Of a stretch of 64,000 nt of DNA, positions 28,767 through 38,225 are shown one piece after another (the stretch's first letter is position 1; the number at the start of each line of letters is the position of its first letter). The stretch is taken from the NCBI GenBank assembly GCA_963776845.1, contig CAVZOJ010000006.1, positions 1 to 64,000 on the forward strand. Reading direction: 5' to 3'. The translations under genes were made by a program, and so were the position numbers. Below the pieces are notes generated by a model. That model had not been told where the DNA came from, made no database searches, and saw only the letters and a list, made by a program, of their open reading frames with translations. This DNA comes from Roseitranquillus sp963776845. Its GTDB lineage: Bacteria; Pseudomonadota; Alphaproteobacteria; Rhodobacterales; Rhodobacteraceae.

Positions 28767-30548
28767 ATGTCTCAGCTCAATTTCAATCCAGATCGAAGTG
28801 CCGGCCGCGCGTGTGCCAGGACGTTGGCGGTAGTGCTTGTTTTGACGGCGACGAGCGCGCAGGCGCAGGATCAAGGAGACCTGCCGAGGGTCGCTGTCTT
28901 CTCCGGTCCGACGGCGACCATCCAGAACAGCGAGCCACTACTCACAAGCAACAAGGCGCGCGAGAAATATGGGCTCGAAGCTTCGGACGGACCGGGCTTC
29001 GACGGGCTCCGCCCGCAAAGGATCGCCGCGCCGGTCGAAGTCTACATCGAAGCCTTCTCGGGGCATCCGCTCGAGGCAGACGCGGCCGACCTCTATGCCG
29101 ATCCGGACGGGTACATCAGTGCCGAGACGGGCGAGTTCAGCGAAACCCGGACGAGCGATGAGGATACTCCCGTCTACGTCGCCACGCTCGCGCCGGAGGA
29201 CGGACTCTATATGCTGCCCTACATGGCCAGACAGGCCGACGGCTCTGCCTGGGACGGCTATTGCACCGGCTCCGGCGCAGCCATGGACGAATGCCGCGTC
29301 CCCTTCTATCCCGACGCCTCGCGCATGTTCGAGCAGATCGACCGGTTCGGCGTCGGCTACGCGGGCCGCAACAACCTGCTTGCCAGCCAAGCTGAGTACG
29401 ACTTCTACCGCGCGGCACCATCAGGCGGATACCGCAATGGACAGCCCGAGGCCCAGCGCACTGACATGGGTGAGGGCGACATTCCGCCCGAGGTCTGGGG
29501 CGAGGACTTCTTCACCTACACGCCGTACTCCACCCGGCCGGGTCTCTCGACGCTGGCGGAGGGCGTGAACGTCGTGCAGGAGGCGATGGCGAGCGGCGAC
29601 TACATCGGCGGGCTCTGGCTCGAGGGCAGTCCGACGGTCGAGGAGACGATCTATTTCCTCGGCCTCCTCACCGACACCAACAAACCGCTCATCGGCCTTG
29701 CCGCGCAGCGCACGCACGGCCAGCTCAGTGAAGATGGGGCACGCAATATTGTCGATGCCGTCGGCTATCTCACCTCCGGAATCTGGCAGGATGAGGCGGG
29801 TTCGGATCGCGTCGGCGCGGTGATGATCCAGGAGGAGCAGGTTTTCTCCGCGCGCGACGTGCAGAAGGCAGACGATCGCCCCGGCGGCTACGTCGCAACC
29901 GGCGGCCACGGCGGCATCGTCGGCGGCACCGGGCCAATGAAGCTGACCTATGTACCAGCCCGCAAGCAGACGCATCGATCTGACCTGACGCTATTGCAGC
30001 TTCCAGCCTCGGTTCCAGGCACCCACGTCACCGAGGACGGCGCAGTCACGCCCGTTACCGTCGACATCAAGGACGGCGAGGGTCGGCTCCTTGCCTCGGC
30101 CATGCCGCAGGTCAACATGATCAAGCATGGCCGCTATGCGGAGACGAACCTACGCGAACAGGAGAACCCGCCTGCTCAGATCCTGACCGAACGGGTCGCG
30201 GACCTCGCGGAGTATGGGCTCAACGGCTTCGTGCTCGAGGGCATCGCGCCCTACGGCAGCGGCAACGAGCCTGTGATGGCCGCGCTCGACTGGGCAGCAC
30301 TTCGGGGAATGCCGGTCGTGCGGGTCGGTCGCGGCGACTCCGGCGGCTTCACGGCCGTCAATCCGAGCGACCTGTCGATCGAGGGCGAAAACCTGACCGC
30401 CACCAAGGCGCGGATGCTTCTGATGGCGAGCCTGCTGAAGTTCGGGGCGCTGCCTGTGCCTTCCGACCCTGCCAATCCGACGGAAACTGAACTCGACGCG
30501 ATCCGGGACAAAGTCGACGAGTACCAACAGGTCTTCCTGACGCACTGA
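28767..30548 (+). CDS. secreted asparaginase-like protein
   Basis: A 593-residue protein of the L-asparaginase fold. ATG 28767 follows AGGAG by 11 bases and is preferred to an upstream ATG at 28665 because a signal peptide (ARTLAVVLVLTATSAQA) then lies correctly at residues 14-30. Asparaginase-type features are VAVFSGPTATIQNSEPL at the N-terminus and GSPTVEETIYFLGLL, where type II enzymes have the THGTDTMEET-like catalytic motif, plus the C-terminal domain GLNGFVLEGIAPYGSGNEPV. The catalytic Asp of that motif is replaced (SPT), and the protein is about 250 residues longer than classical enzymes, so substrate and activity are uncertain. Probably periplasmic. Followed by a regulator gene on the same strand. 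Confidence 0.72.
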   Translation: MSQLNFNPDRSAGRACARTLAVVLVLTATSAQAQDQGDLPRVAVFSGPTATIQNSEPLLTSNKAREKYGLEASDGPGFDGLRPQRIAAPVEVYIEAFSGHPLEADAADLYADPDGYISAETGEFSETRTSDEDTPVYVATLAPEDGLYMLPYMARQADGSAWDGYCTGSGAAMDECRVPFYPDASRMFEQIDRFGVGYAGRNNLLASQAEYDFYRAAPSGGYRNGQPEAQRTDMGEGDIPPEVWGEDFFTYTPYSTRPGLSTLAEGVNVVQEAMASGDYIGGLWLEGSPTVEETIYFLGLLTDTNKPLIGLAAQRTHGQLSEDGARNIVDAVGYLTSGIWQDEAGSDRVGAVMIQEEQVFSARDVQKADDRPGGYVATGGHGGIVGGTGPMKLTYVPARKQTHRSDLTLLQLPASVPGTHVTEDGAVTPVTVDIKDGEGRLLASAMPQVNMIKHGRYAETNLREQENPPAQILTERVADLAEYGLNGFVLEGIAPYGSGNEPVMAALDWAALRGMPVVRVGRGDSGGFTAVNPSDLSIEGENLTATKARMLLMASLLKFGALPVPSDPANPTETELDAIRDKVDEYQQVFLTH

Positions 30549-30759
30549 GAATGGAGCAAACACGTCGCCTGCCGCCTTCTCACGGTGGCAGGCCGACCCG
30601 GCATGGACTGAACCGACGCCTCGCGCGTCCTTCGGAGAGAAGAACTTCCTTTCCCCTCATGCCACTTGCTGTGCTACGGGGCGCCGCCGATTCCCGGAAT
30701 TGCCGGGCGTCCGGGAGAGGCTGCCGTTCGTCCGGAACAGCAGGGGGGAGAGCGGGAGG

Positions 30760-31824
30760 ATGGACGGCGACATCCTGACCGACGTCCTGCGCGCCGTGCA
30801 CATCTCCGGCGCGATCTTCTTCGACGTCCACGACGCCAGCCCCTGGGCGTCGGAAGCGCCGCACAGCCGCGAGATCCGGGCGCTGGTGGTGCCCGAGGCG
30901 CAGCACCTGATCGAGTACCACGTGCTGGTCAGCGGCTCGTGCTGGGCCACCCTGACCGATGGCAGCGTGCCGCCGGTCGAGCTCGGCCCCGGCAGCATCC
31001 TGATCTTTCCGCACGGCGACCCGCACGCGATGTCGAGCCAGCCGAACGCCCGCGCGACGCCGGACCTCTCGACCTTCGCGCCGGGGACGCCGGAGAACCC
31101 TCGGCCGTTCTTCCTCAACCCGGGCGGCGACGGGCCGAAGAGCGCGCGGATCATCTGCGGCTTCCTCGGCTGTGACGCGGGGCCGTTCAACCCGCTGCTC
31201 CAGGCGCTGCCCCGCGTGCTGCACGTGGCCGACGGGGCCAGCGCCGAGGGCGGCCTGCTCGGCACGCTGATCGAGGCGACGGTGCGCGAGAGCGAGACGC
31301 AACGGCTCGGCGGCGGCGGCGTGCTGTCGAAGCTCGCCGAGCTGATCTTCATCGAGGCGATCCGCCGCCATGCCGAGACGCAGCCCGACGAGGCGCGGAA
31401 TTGGCTGGTCGGATTGCGCGACCCGCTGGTCGGCCGGGCGCTGCGCGCGCTGCACGCCGACCCGCGCCGCGCCTGGACGCTGCCGGAACTCGCGCGCGCG
31501 GCCGGCGCCTCGCGCACCGCGCTCGCCGAGCGGTTCGCCGAGCACCTCGGCATGCCGCCGATGGCCTACCTCGCCGCCTGGCGGATGCAGATCGCCGCGG
31601 GCCTCCTGACCTCCGGCGCCCTGACGGTGGCACAGGTGGCTGAGCGAGTCGGCTACGAATCCGAGGCCTCCTTCGGCCGCGCGTTCAAGCGCGCCACCGG
31701 CATGGCACCCACTGAATGGCGCAGGTCGGGCCCGGACGCAGGGGTGGGCGACGGTCGCCCGGCTGACACAGCACCCGAGGTCGAGGCGATCATCGACGGC
31801 GATGGTCGCCCCCGGTTGTGCTGA
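30760..31824 (+). CDS. AraC-family regulator with cupin sensor
   Basis: A 354-residue regulator starting MDGDILTDVLRAVHISGAIF; ATG 30760 has an AGGGGGGAG site ten bases upstream. The N-terminal cupin (AraC_binding_6-type) includes RALVVPEAQHLIEYHVLVSG and GSILIFPHGDPHAM; the C-terminal double helix-turn-helix reads WTLPELARAAGASRTALAER and VAQVAERVGYESEASFGRAF, the AraC/XylS signature. Located 211 bases after the asparaginase-like gene on the same strand. Target genes unknown; it may control its own neighbours. Confidence 0.88.
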   Translation: MDGDILTDVLRAVHISGAIFFDVHDASPWASEAPHSREIRALVVPEAQHLIEYHVLVSGSCWATLTDGSVPPVELGPGSILIFPHGDPHAMSSQPNARATPDLSTFAPGTPENPRPFFLNPGGDGPKSARIICGFLGCDAGPFNPLLQALPRVLHVADGASAEGGLLGTLIEATVRESETQRLGGGGVLSKLAELIFIEAIRRHAETQPDEARNWLVGLRDPLVGRALRALHADPRRAWTLPELARAAGASRTALAERFAEHLGMPPMAYLAAWRMQIAAGLLTSGALTVAQVAERVGYESEASFGRAFKRATGMAPTEWRRSGPDAGVGDGRPADTAPEVEAIIDGDGRPRLC

Positions 31825-31974
31825 GAGGCAGCCGTCGAAGGCGGCTCGCCGACGCTCGGCCCCGCGCTCTCGCCGGTCGGCCAAGCGTGCTCTCGTCGGG
31901 TCGGCCAAGCGTGTCTTTCCGGTGCTCCTTGAGGCGCTGGTGCGGCACCTAACGCGACCAGCAGCGGCCCATCC

Positions 31975-32002
31975 GGAGCCGGCGCGCACCGGCGCCGGCT
32001 CC
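31975..32002. terminator. GC-rich hairpin after the AraC gene
   Basis: GGAGCCGGCGC (31975-31985) and GCGCCGGCTCC (31992-32002) form a perfect 11-bp stem with a six-base loop. It lies 150 bases past the AraC stop and before convergent gene remnants. There is no T-run, so it is only a candidate intrinsic terminator. A 14-bp direct repeat, GTCGGCCAAGCGTG, occurs twice just upstream (about 31876 and 31900). Confidence 0.4.
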
Positions 32003-32034
32003 CATGCCGCGTCATGATCGGGCGGAGGCTTCAG

Positions 32035-32097
32035 CCGGGGGCACCTCGCCGGGTCTCCGGCAAGGGTGAGGACACTTCCGGCACCCGGTGCCCCCGG
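32035..32097. terminator. long nested hairpin, possible bidirectional terminator or structured RNA
   Basis: Outer stem CCGGGGGCACC (32035-32045) with GGTGCCCCCGG (32087-32097), 11 perfect pairs; inside, GGGT (32051-32054) pairs with ACCC (32083-32086) and CCGG (32057-32060) with CCGG (32078-32081). This gives one continuous folded element of 63 nt between convergent transcription units. No T-run follows on either strand. Confidence 0.45.
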
Positions 32098-32122
32098 TCT
32101 TACCCTCGACTGTGCACATCGC

Positions 32123-33275
32123 TCAGTGCCTCAGGGCGGCGCCGCGGGCGCGGGTCATGACGCGGGCGGCCTCGGCCGGCAGGTCGAGCCGGTCGTAGAT
32201 CACCGAGAGCTGACCGTAGGCGGGCTTGGCTTCAGGGCTCGCCTCGCGACGCTGCTCGAGGACGCGCTGCGCCTGAACCAGACGGTCCGACCGGATCAGC
32301 GCGTCGAGCCGGATTCTGCTCGAAGAGGTCGCGCTGTGCGTGGCTGCCGCCGATCTCGGCCATCCGCGGCAGGATCGGCTCGAGGCGGCGCACCGCCGTC
32401 TCTCAGTCGCCACTTGGCGTGCGCGAGCAGGCCCTGGCAGGCGGGCAGCGCCACCTCCGCCCAAACCCTCCGCAGCGTCGGCGCCGTCGCGGCGTGCTCG
32501 CGCACGCGCTCGACCAGCCGCTCGGCCTCGGGACGGCCGGCGCGGGCAAGGCCGTAGACGTAGTGCATCGTCAGGAACGGCTGCACGACGTCCGCCACCC
32601 GCGGCGCCAGATGCGCGCCGAGATCGGCCCAGCGGTCACCGACATCGGCGCCGACCAGCTCCAGCCGTGCGAGCAGCGACACCGCGTTGACCTGGTCCTG
32701 CGAGTAATCCTTCCACACGCCCCAGATCGCCCGGTCGTAGGTCGTGAGCCCCGCCCCGGTCTCGCCCTGGTCGATCTGCACCAGCGCCATGTGCCACCAA
32801 TTGTGGGTGAACATGAACGAGTTGAGGTCGGTCCAGGTCTCCTTGACGTCGTCGAGGAAGGCCCGCGCCTCGCCGGTCCGCCCCTGGGCCAGGAACACGT
32901 GCGACAGCGCGTGGTGCGCCCACGGCTCCTTGCATTTGAGCGCGATCGCCCGCAGCGCCGCGGCCTCGGCATCCTCGATCATGGGCGCCTGCTCGTAGGC
33001 GAAGGCGGCCATGCCGTGGGTGTAGGCGAGGTCGTCGTTCGCCGCGCCGATCTTCTCCGAGATGCGCAGCATCCCCGGTGCGTCGCCGAGGTTGAAGTAG
33101 TGGTACTGCGCCGCCTTGGCCGTCGCGAGCTCGCGCGGGTAGCGCGAGGCGAGTTCCTCGCTGACCGCAAGCGCGTGCGGCATGTCGTTCGCCACCCAGG
33201 CGCGCACGGCGTCGAGCACCATCCGGTCGCCTGCGCGGCCGCCGCCTCGGCGCGCGCGATGTAGGGCGCAGCCCT
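32123..33275 (-). pseudogene. TPR protein (TTC38-like), broken at both ends
   Basis: The central 250 residues are an open TPR-type protein: MPHALAVSEELASRYPRELA, YFNLGDAPGMLRISEKIGAA, AFAYEQAPMIEDAEAAALRA, EPWAHHALSHVFLAQGR and FTHNWWHMALVQIDQGETG, matching the tetratricopeptide-repeat-38 family pattern. Near 33230 the N-terminal piece (ARAAPYIARAEAAAAQA) is in another frame and begins at a junction with a methyltransferase tail. Near 32390 and 32310 two shifts lead to the C-terminus DALIRSDRLVQAQRVLEQRR and ALRH at 32123. At least three frameshifts and a lost 5' end; not functional. Confidence 0.75.
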
Positions 33276-33598
33276 CGCGTAGCCGTGCCTCGCCTGCTTG
33301 GGCGCCGAGCGCGGCGCCGCCTTGCTGCGCCAGCGTGCCGGGGACGCAGCTCATCGTCGCGGCGGCATAGCTCATCCGGCCGATCGGCGTGAAGTTCGCC
33401 TCCAGCCATTTCTCGGTCGACGATCATCCAAGCCCCGCCCGGCGCCAGCGCCGCCCTGATCCGCCGCGCCGCGCCGCGCCGACCGGGTCACCCATGTCGT
33501 GCAGCGCGTCGAAGCAGGTGACGAGGTCGAAGCCCGCGCCCGGGAAGTTCCGCGCCGAGCCGACCTCGAAGCGGACGTTCTCCAACCCGTGCTCGTAG
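33276..33598 (-). pseudogene. class I SAM methyltransferase, C-terminal remnant
   Basis: Frames give GLENVRFEVGSARNFPGAGF then DLVTCFDALHDMGDPVGAAR, the acidic motif IV region of class I methyltransferases, and after a shift EKWLEANFTPIGRMSYAAAT followed by MSCVPGTLAQQGGAALGAQA and GEARLRE, the characteristic ending of a Rossmann methyltransferase subfamily with an N-terminal winged helix. The same family is represented by the longer gene at 35359-36279, which lacks its C-terminus. The two could once have been neighbours or one gene's relatives. The 3' end is fused to the TPR gene at about 33275, the 5' end stops at about 33598. Confidence 0.7.
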
Positions 33599-33599
33599 G

Positions 33600-34128
33600 C
33601 ATCTCGCCGAGGCCGACCCGCTCTTCGCGGCGTGGCAGGAGCATCTCGCCGCGCAGCCGGCGCCGGGGGAGGTCCTTCACCTCCGCCAGATGCTGGCGCG
33701 CGCGCCGGACGCGCCGGAGCGGCTGGCCTGCAACCTCGACCTCAAGCGCAACTACATCGACCGCTGGGGCCTCGCCCGCATCTACACCTGCGCGATGGAG
33801 GAGGCGCTGGCGGGCCCGCTCCTTCACAACCTCGGCTTCCGGCCGCTCTTCCCGCCGCGGGTCGACGTGCCGGGCTCGATGCTGCTCGACCTGCCGGGCG
33901 CCGACCTGATCGGCTGGGTGTCGTCGCTGGTCGGGGCGAGCGACGTCCCGCGCCCGGCCGCAGCTGCCCTCGACTTCGCCCGCGACCGGCGCGAGGTTCG
34001 CATCGGCGACCGCACGGCGGCGCTGACCCGGCTCGAAGCCGAGGTGCTGGCCGCGCTTATCGACGCCGCCCCGGGTGTAGTCGGCCGCGAGGCGCTGATC
34101 GAGACCGTCTGGCGCCGTGCCGGGTCGT
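33600..34128 (+). pseudogene. wHTH-containing protein, both ends missing
   Basis: An open frame without a start: HLAEADPLFAAWQEHLAAQP, then CNLDLKRNYIDRWGLARIYT, PPRVDVPGSMLLDLPGADLI and GWVSSLVGASDVPRP, ending in a winged-helix DNA-binding segment of the OmpR/Trans_reg_C kind (DRREVRIGDRTAALTRLEAE, ALIDAAPGVVGREALIETVW). The recognition helix end is cut at about 34128, exactly where the antisense MATE gene stops being homologous. The 5' end is cut at about 33600, where the methyltransferase fragment begins. The family of the N-terminal part is not recognised. Confidence 0.55.
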
Positions 34129-34130
34129 AG

Positions 34131-35269
34131 AGCTGCATCACGCCGACGAGGACGAGGAGCGCGACGGCAAGTTCGGCGGCCGCTCGTCCCTCCTGTGCGG
34201 AGTGGAACAGGTGGCTCGCCAGCGGTCCGGCGGCGAGCGCGAGTACGGCGAAGAGCAGGAGGCCGGCGGCAGCCGCGAGCGCTAGAGAGGTCATGATCGT
34301 GGTGCGTCGGGCGGCGATGTGCTCCTCCGCACGCGCTGTTTGGACCATCGCGGCCTGGAGCAGCCCGCTCGGCAGCGCGTAGGCGAGGCCTGCGGCGCGG
34401 ATCGCGACGGCATGAGCGGCGACCTCGGGTGCGCTGAGCGCGGCGGCGAAGAGCGTCGCGCCAAGGAAGAGGCCGACCTCGGCCACCGTTGCTAGGCCGA
34501 TCTGGAGCCCGGTGCGGACGACGTTTCGAAGCTCGTGCCAGTCGATCGGCGCCACCGCATCGCGTTCGGGCGGCGCGCCCCCGACGAACGCGAGCGCTGC
34601 CGCCATCGCGCTCGCGACGAGGAAGGAGGCAAGGCCGGCGCCGGTGAGGCCGAAGCCGGCCCAGCCGCCGATGCCGTACATCAGCGCATAGTCGAGCACG
34701 GCGTTCAGCGGCACCGCGGCCAGCGTGACGCGCAGGATGACGCCCGGCCGCTGCTCCGCGGTGAGGCGGGTGCAGAACAGCATCACCACCAGCATCGGCA
34801 CGAGCGTCGCAGCCATTGCCCGGGTGTAGCCTGCCCCTCGCGCCAGGAGATCCGCGTCGAGACCGAGGAGCGCGAGGAACGACGGGGCGAACCAGACCGC
34901 CGGCATGCTCGCCGCCGCGGTGAGGCAGAGGAGCAGCCAGCCGATCCGACGGACGCTCCGCTGGCGGGCGGTGGAGCCGGACGCGACCGCCTGTGCGTAG
35001 AACGGACCGAGCCCGCCGATCACGCCGGCGGCGAAGTAGAAGACGATCGAGTAGAAGTCGCTTCCGACGGCGACCGCCGCGAGGCCCTCGGCGCCGAAGC
35101 CGGCGGCCATGACCGCGTCGGTCACGCTCATCGCCATGTTGACCAGCGCGACGAGCGCGATCGGCGTCGCCAGGCCGAGGAGCGCGCGCGCCTCGGAGGG
35201 TTGGACGTGGGCTGGCCATGACGTCGGGGCCAGCGCCGTCGGGCGGAAAGCGAACTGTCCGGCGGACAT
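34131..35269 (-). pseudogene. MATE-family multidrug efflux protein, 3'-truncated
   Basis: From ATG 35269 (AGAGGAG six to ten bases upstream) the protein reads MSAGQFAFRPTALAPTSWPA, then RALLGLATPIALVALVNMAM and SVTDAVMAAGFGAEGLAAVA, typical MATE N-terminal helices, with the second half beginning near VRTGLQIGLATVAEVGLFLG. About 380 residues are present, ending LAVALLVLVGVMQLYD; a full MATE protein has about 450 and a further two helices. Beyond 34131 the frame is antisense to another gene and meaningless. Na+ or H+ driven drug export would be expected of the intact relative; this version is probably inactive. Confidence 0.75.
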
Positions 35270-35358
35270 CGGTGACTCCTCTTGAAGAGGTGCGCGCCAG
35301 ACCTGCGCGCACGAGATGGGCTGCGAGCGGCGGCCAAGGACCGCCGCTCGTGCTCGGG

Positions 35359-36279
35359 TCAGTGGGTGTGGGTGTCCTCGGCGTCGGGCGTCGGGAAGTC
35401 GAGGTTGTTCTCGAGCCGCGCCGAGCCGCCGATGTCCTGCATCAGGTAGATGCCGCCGGCCTTGAGCGCGCCGTGCAGGCCGCGGATCAGGCCGGCCGGG
35501 TCCTTCTGGTCGTGCACCGCGTCGAACGAGGTGATGAGGTCGAACCAGGCGCGCTCGTCGTAGCCGGACAGGTCGCGCGTCTCGAAGCGGACATTGCCCA
35601 GACCGGCGCGCCGCGCGACCTCGGCGGCATTGACGATGGCGTCCGCGCCGAGGTCGTAGCCGGTGAAGCGGCTCCGCGGGTAGCGCTCGGCCAGCGCGAT
35701 CAGCGCCGAACCTTGGCCACAGCCGGCGTCCAGCACGTCGATGCCGGCCTCGAGCCGGGCGGCGAGGCCCGGCACCAGCGGCAGGATGTGGTCGAAGAGG
35801 CCGGCAGTGACGGTCTGGCCGCTGTCCTCCGCCATCATGTGGTGGAAGCAGGGGTAGTCTTCGTAGCGGGTGCCGGCGCCGGTCTCGAAGCACGCGAGGA
35901 GACGGTCCTGCACCTGCCCGAGCAGCGCGACGTGCTGCGCGTAGACGGCCATGTTGCCGAGCGCCCCGCCCCGCGTGAGGCTCGCGGCATGCTCCGGCGG
36001 CAGGCGGTAGGTGCCGCGCGCGGGGTCGTAGTCGATGATGCGGCCGGTCACCATGACCGCCAGCCATTCGCGCACGTAGCGCTCGGCGAGCGCCGCCTCC
36101 TCGGCGATCTCTGCGCTGGTGGCGGGAGGCAGTTCGGCCAGCGTGTCGAAGAGGCCGGTGCGGTGGCCGATGGAAATCATCGTCGCGATGGCGCCGTCGT
36201 TGACGAGGCCGGCGACGCGGTCGAGGAACGCCTCCGCGCGGGCGGCATCGAAATCGGTCGCGGGGATGTGCTGTGTCAT
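35359..36279 (-). pseudogene. class I SAM methyltransferase with winged helix, 3'-truncated
   Basis: A 306-residue open frame starting MTQHIPATDFDAARAEAFLD. The N-terminal winged helix (TSAEIAEEAALAERYVREWL) precedes the Rossmann domain: IDVLDAGCGQGSALIALAER (motif I), RFTGYDLGADAIVNAAEVAR, DLITSFDAVHDQKDPAGLI (motif IV). Relatives run about 40-50 residues further after the IYLMQDIGGSARLENNLDFP segment; here a non-homologous PDAEDTHTH tail follows, so the 3' end is lost at about 35380. It is divergent from the GlxA-type regulator at 36375, with 95 bases between, the usual layout for a regulator and its target. Substrate unknown. Confidence 0.7.
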
Positions 36280-36374
36280 GTCCGTCTCCAGGCAAGGTGG
36301 GTCGATGCGCTGGAGTACGCGGGTGGCGCCGTGGTACGAAGGGGCGTTCCTGACGCAAACGGGTCGAATCCGCC

Positions 36375-37397
36375 ATGACCGGCACGGCCTCCGAGCCTAC
36401 CTTCGCGCTGCTCGTGCTGCCGGAGAGCACGCCGGCCTCGATCTACGGGCTCTACGAGGTGTTCCTCTCCGTCGGCCACGAATGGGAGGGGCTGACGGGC
36501 GAGAAGCCGACCGGCGGGCGCATCCGGCCGCGGATCGTGGCGAAGGACGGCGTGCCGCCGCCCAGCCGCTACGGCGTGCCGATCGCGCCGCACGAGGGTT
36601 TGGGCGAGGCCGACGTGGTGATCGTCGCCGACCTCGCCTTTCCCCCGCGCTTCGACCCCCGCGGGCAATGGCCGGTGGAGACCGCCTGGCTTCGCGAGCG
36701 CTACGCCGCCGGCGCCACGGTCTGCTCGGTCTGCACCGGCACGGTGCCGTTGGCGGAGGCGGGCCTCATCGACGGCGAGACCGTCACCACGCACTGGGCG
36801 ATCGTCGACCTCCTGAAGCGGCACTACCCCGAGGTGCAGCTCGCGCCGGAGCGCATCCTGACCGCCTCGGGCGACGGCGGCCGGATCGTGACCAGCGGCG
36901 GCTCCTCGGCCTGGGCGGACCTGGCGTTGCACCTCGTCGCGCGGTTCTCGAGCGGCACCGAGGCGGTGCGAGCGGCCAAGATCTTCCTCCTCGGCGACCA
37001 CAGCGAGGGCCAGCTGCCCTTCGCCGGCGCCCGCAAGCCGCAGCGCCACGACGATGCCATCGTCGCCGACGCGCAGACCTGGATCGTGGACAACTATCAC
37101 CGCGACAACCCGGTGGCGCTGATGACCGCCCGCTCCGGCCTGCCGCCGCGCACCTTCACGCGCCGCTTCAAGGCCGCCACCGGCTACACGCCGATCGACT
37201 ACGTGCAGACCCTGCGCATCGAGGAGGCCAAGCAGCTGCTCGAAACCGGCACCGCGCCGGTGGACGCGATCGCCTTCGAGGTGGGCTACGAGGACCCGAA
37301 CTCCTTCCGCCGCCTGTTCAAGCGGATGACCGGCGTCACGCCGGCCCGCTACCGCCAGCGCTTCTCCCGCATCGCCCGCGCCGACCCGCTCCCCTGA
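36375..37397 (+). CDS. GlxA-family AraC-type regulator
   Basis: A 340-residue regulator with an N-terminal DJ-1/PfpI (class I glutamine amidotransferase-like) domain and a C-terminal AraC helix-turn-helix. The DJ-1 nucleophile elbow is TVCSVCTGTVPLAEAGLIDG with Cys near residue 120; the DNA-binding half includes SGLPPRTFTRRFKAATGYTP and AIAFEVGYEDPNSFRRLFKR. Such proteins respond to small metabolites and often control divergent genes; the divergent methyltransferase at 36279 is the obvious candidate. Intact. Confidence 0.9.
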   Translation: MTGTASEPTFALLVLPESTPASIYGLYEVFLSVGHEWEGLTGEKPTGGRIRPRIVAKDGVPPPSRYGVPIAPHEGLGEADVVIVADLAFPPRFDPRGQWPVETAWLRERYAAGATVCSVCTGTVPLAEAGLIDGETVTTHWAIVDLLKRHYPEVQLAPERILTASGDGGRIVTSGGSSAWADLALHLVARFSSGTEAVRAAKIFLLGDHSEGQLPFAGARKPQRHDDAIVADAQTWIVDNYHRDNPVALMTARSGLPPRTFTRRFKAATGYTPIDYVQTLRIEEAKQLLETGTAPVDAIAFEVGYEDPNSFRRLFKRMTGVTPARYRQRFSRIARADPLP

Positions 37398-37583
37398 GTC
37401 TTCGGCGAGACTCCGTCCTGAGAAGCTTAGAGCGGCCGATCAATCCCCTCCCCATGCCGTGTCCTCGGCAGCGTCGGAGTTTTCCGCAGAGCGCGCGCCG
37501 GCGATCCAGGCGCGGCTGCACGGTTCCAATTTCACGCCGCCGCACGGCCGGATTGAGGCCCTCCTGTGGTTTCGTCGGGACGT

Positions 37584-37722
37584 TCTCGCTGCACGCCACG
37601 CGAACGGCCGTGATGCACGCGGCGTCGCAGCGTTCGCCTCCCTGGTCGAACGGCAGGACTGGGCCGGTAATCGACGGGCGAGATTGAACAACCGGCAACC
37701 TTGGCGGCGCTGCCGCAAGTTG
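37584..37722 (+). repeat. dispersed repeat, copy D, in a 460-base gap
   Basis: Plus-strand reading GCGAACGGCCGTGATGCACG followed by CGGCGTCGCAGCG matches copies C and E, and the distal arm GGCGGCGCTGCCGCAAG at 37703-37719 matches the arm at 28.22 kb. Its frame reads RTAVMHAASQRSPPW, parallel to RMAEIHAASRRRP of copy C. The rest of 37398-37855 holds no recognised gene. Confidence 0.6.
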
Positions 37723-37855
37723 TCTCCGAGCGCATCACTGCGGTTCGCCGGTTTCGCGGCCTGCGCAACGGCGAGAGTACGGAGGGGCGGTCGCATTGGA
37801 GGGCCCGTCTTGCGGGCGCGGGCACATCTCGCCCGCGCCGGTGTCTCCTGCCAAG

Positions 37856-38225
37856 TTAGATTACAGGCCGAATGTTCTGGTTGAGGTGAAGAAGATTCCG
37901 AGGGTCCCAATCCGACTTCAGGGCGGCGAGGCGGCGGTAGATCGCAGCGTCGTAGGCTTGGTGTACCCTTCCTTCCCCCTCATCCTCACTGATGAAGTTG
38001 ACGTAGACTCCGCCAGCTGAGTGCGGCGCGATCGCCTCGAAGGTCTCGCGCGCCCAAACGATGTTCGCCGCGTCATCGTCAGCCTCGCGCCAACGGGCCT
38101 GGATGTTGAGCACCCACTCCGCGTCACGATGCGGATAGGGCGTCGCCTCGACGGGCCGGCGCGCGATCTCGCCGCCGAGCGAGAGCATGCCGATCGAGGA
38201 TTCCTTCGACGGCATCCGCGGCACA
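37856..38225 (-). pseudogene. FAD-linked oxidase, C-terminal (BBE) fragment
   Basis: The C-terminal berberine-bridge-enzyme domain of a flavin oxidase: GGVYVNFISEDEGEGRVHQA, AAIYRRLAALKSDWDPRNLL and HLNQNIRPVI at the stop. The substrate domain start EIARRPVEATPYPHRDAEWV is also visible. The FAD-binding N-terminal 300 residues are absent: coding character stops at about 38225. Not functional. Confidence 0.75.

Noticed and set aside
31876..31913. Tandem 14-bp repeat GTCGGCCAAGCGTG as a possible operator pair
   Set aside because: It lies downstream of the AraC gene and in no promoter position; with only two copies it is more likely a local duplication.
33824..36430. 868-codon minus-strand frame containing the MATE gene
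   Set aside because: Only residues of 35269-34131 resemble a MATE protein; the rest is antisense to the wHTH remnant or out of frame with the methyltransferase.
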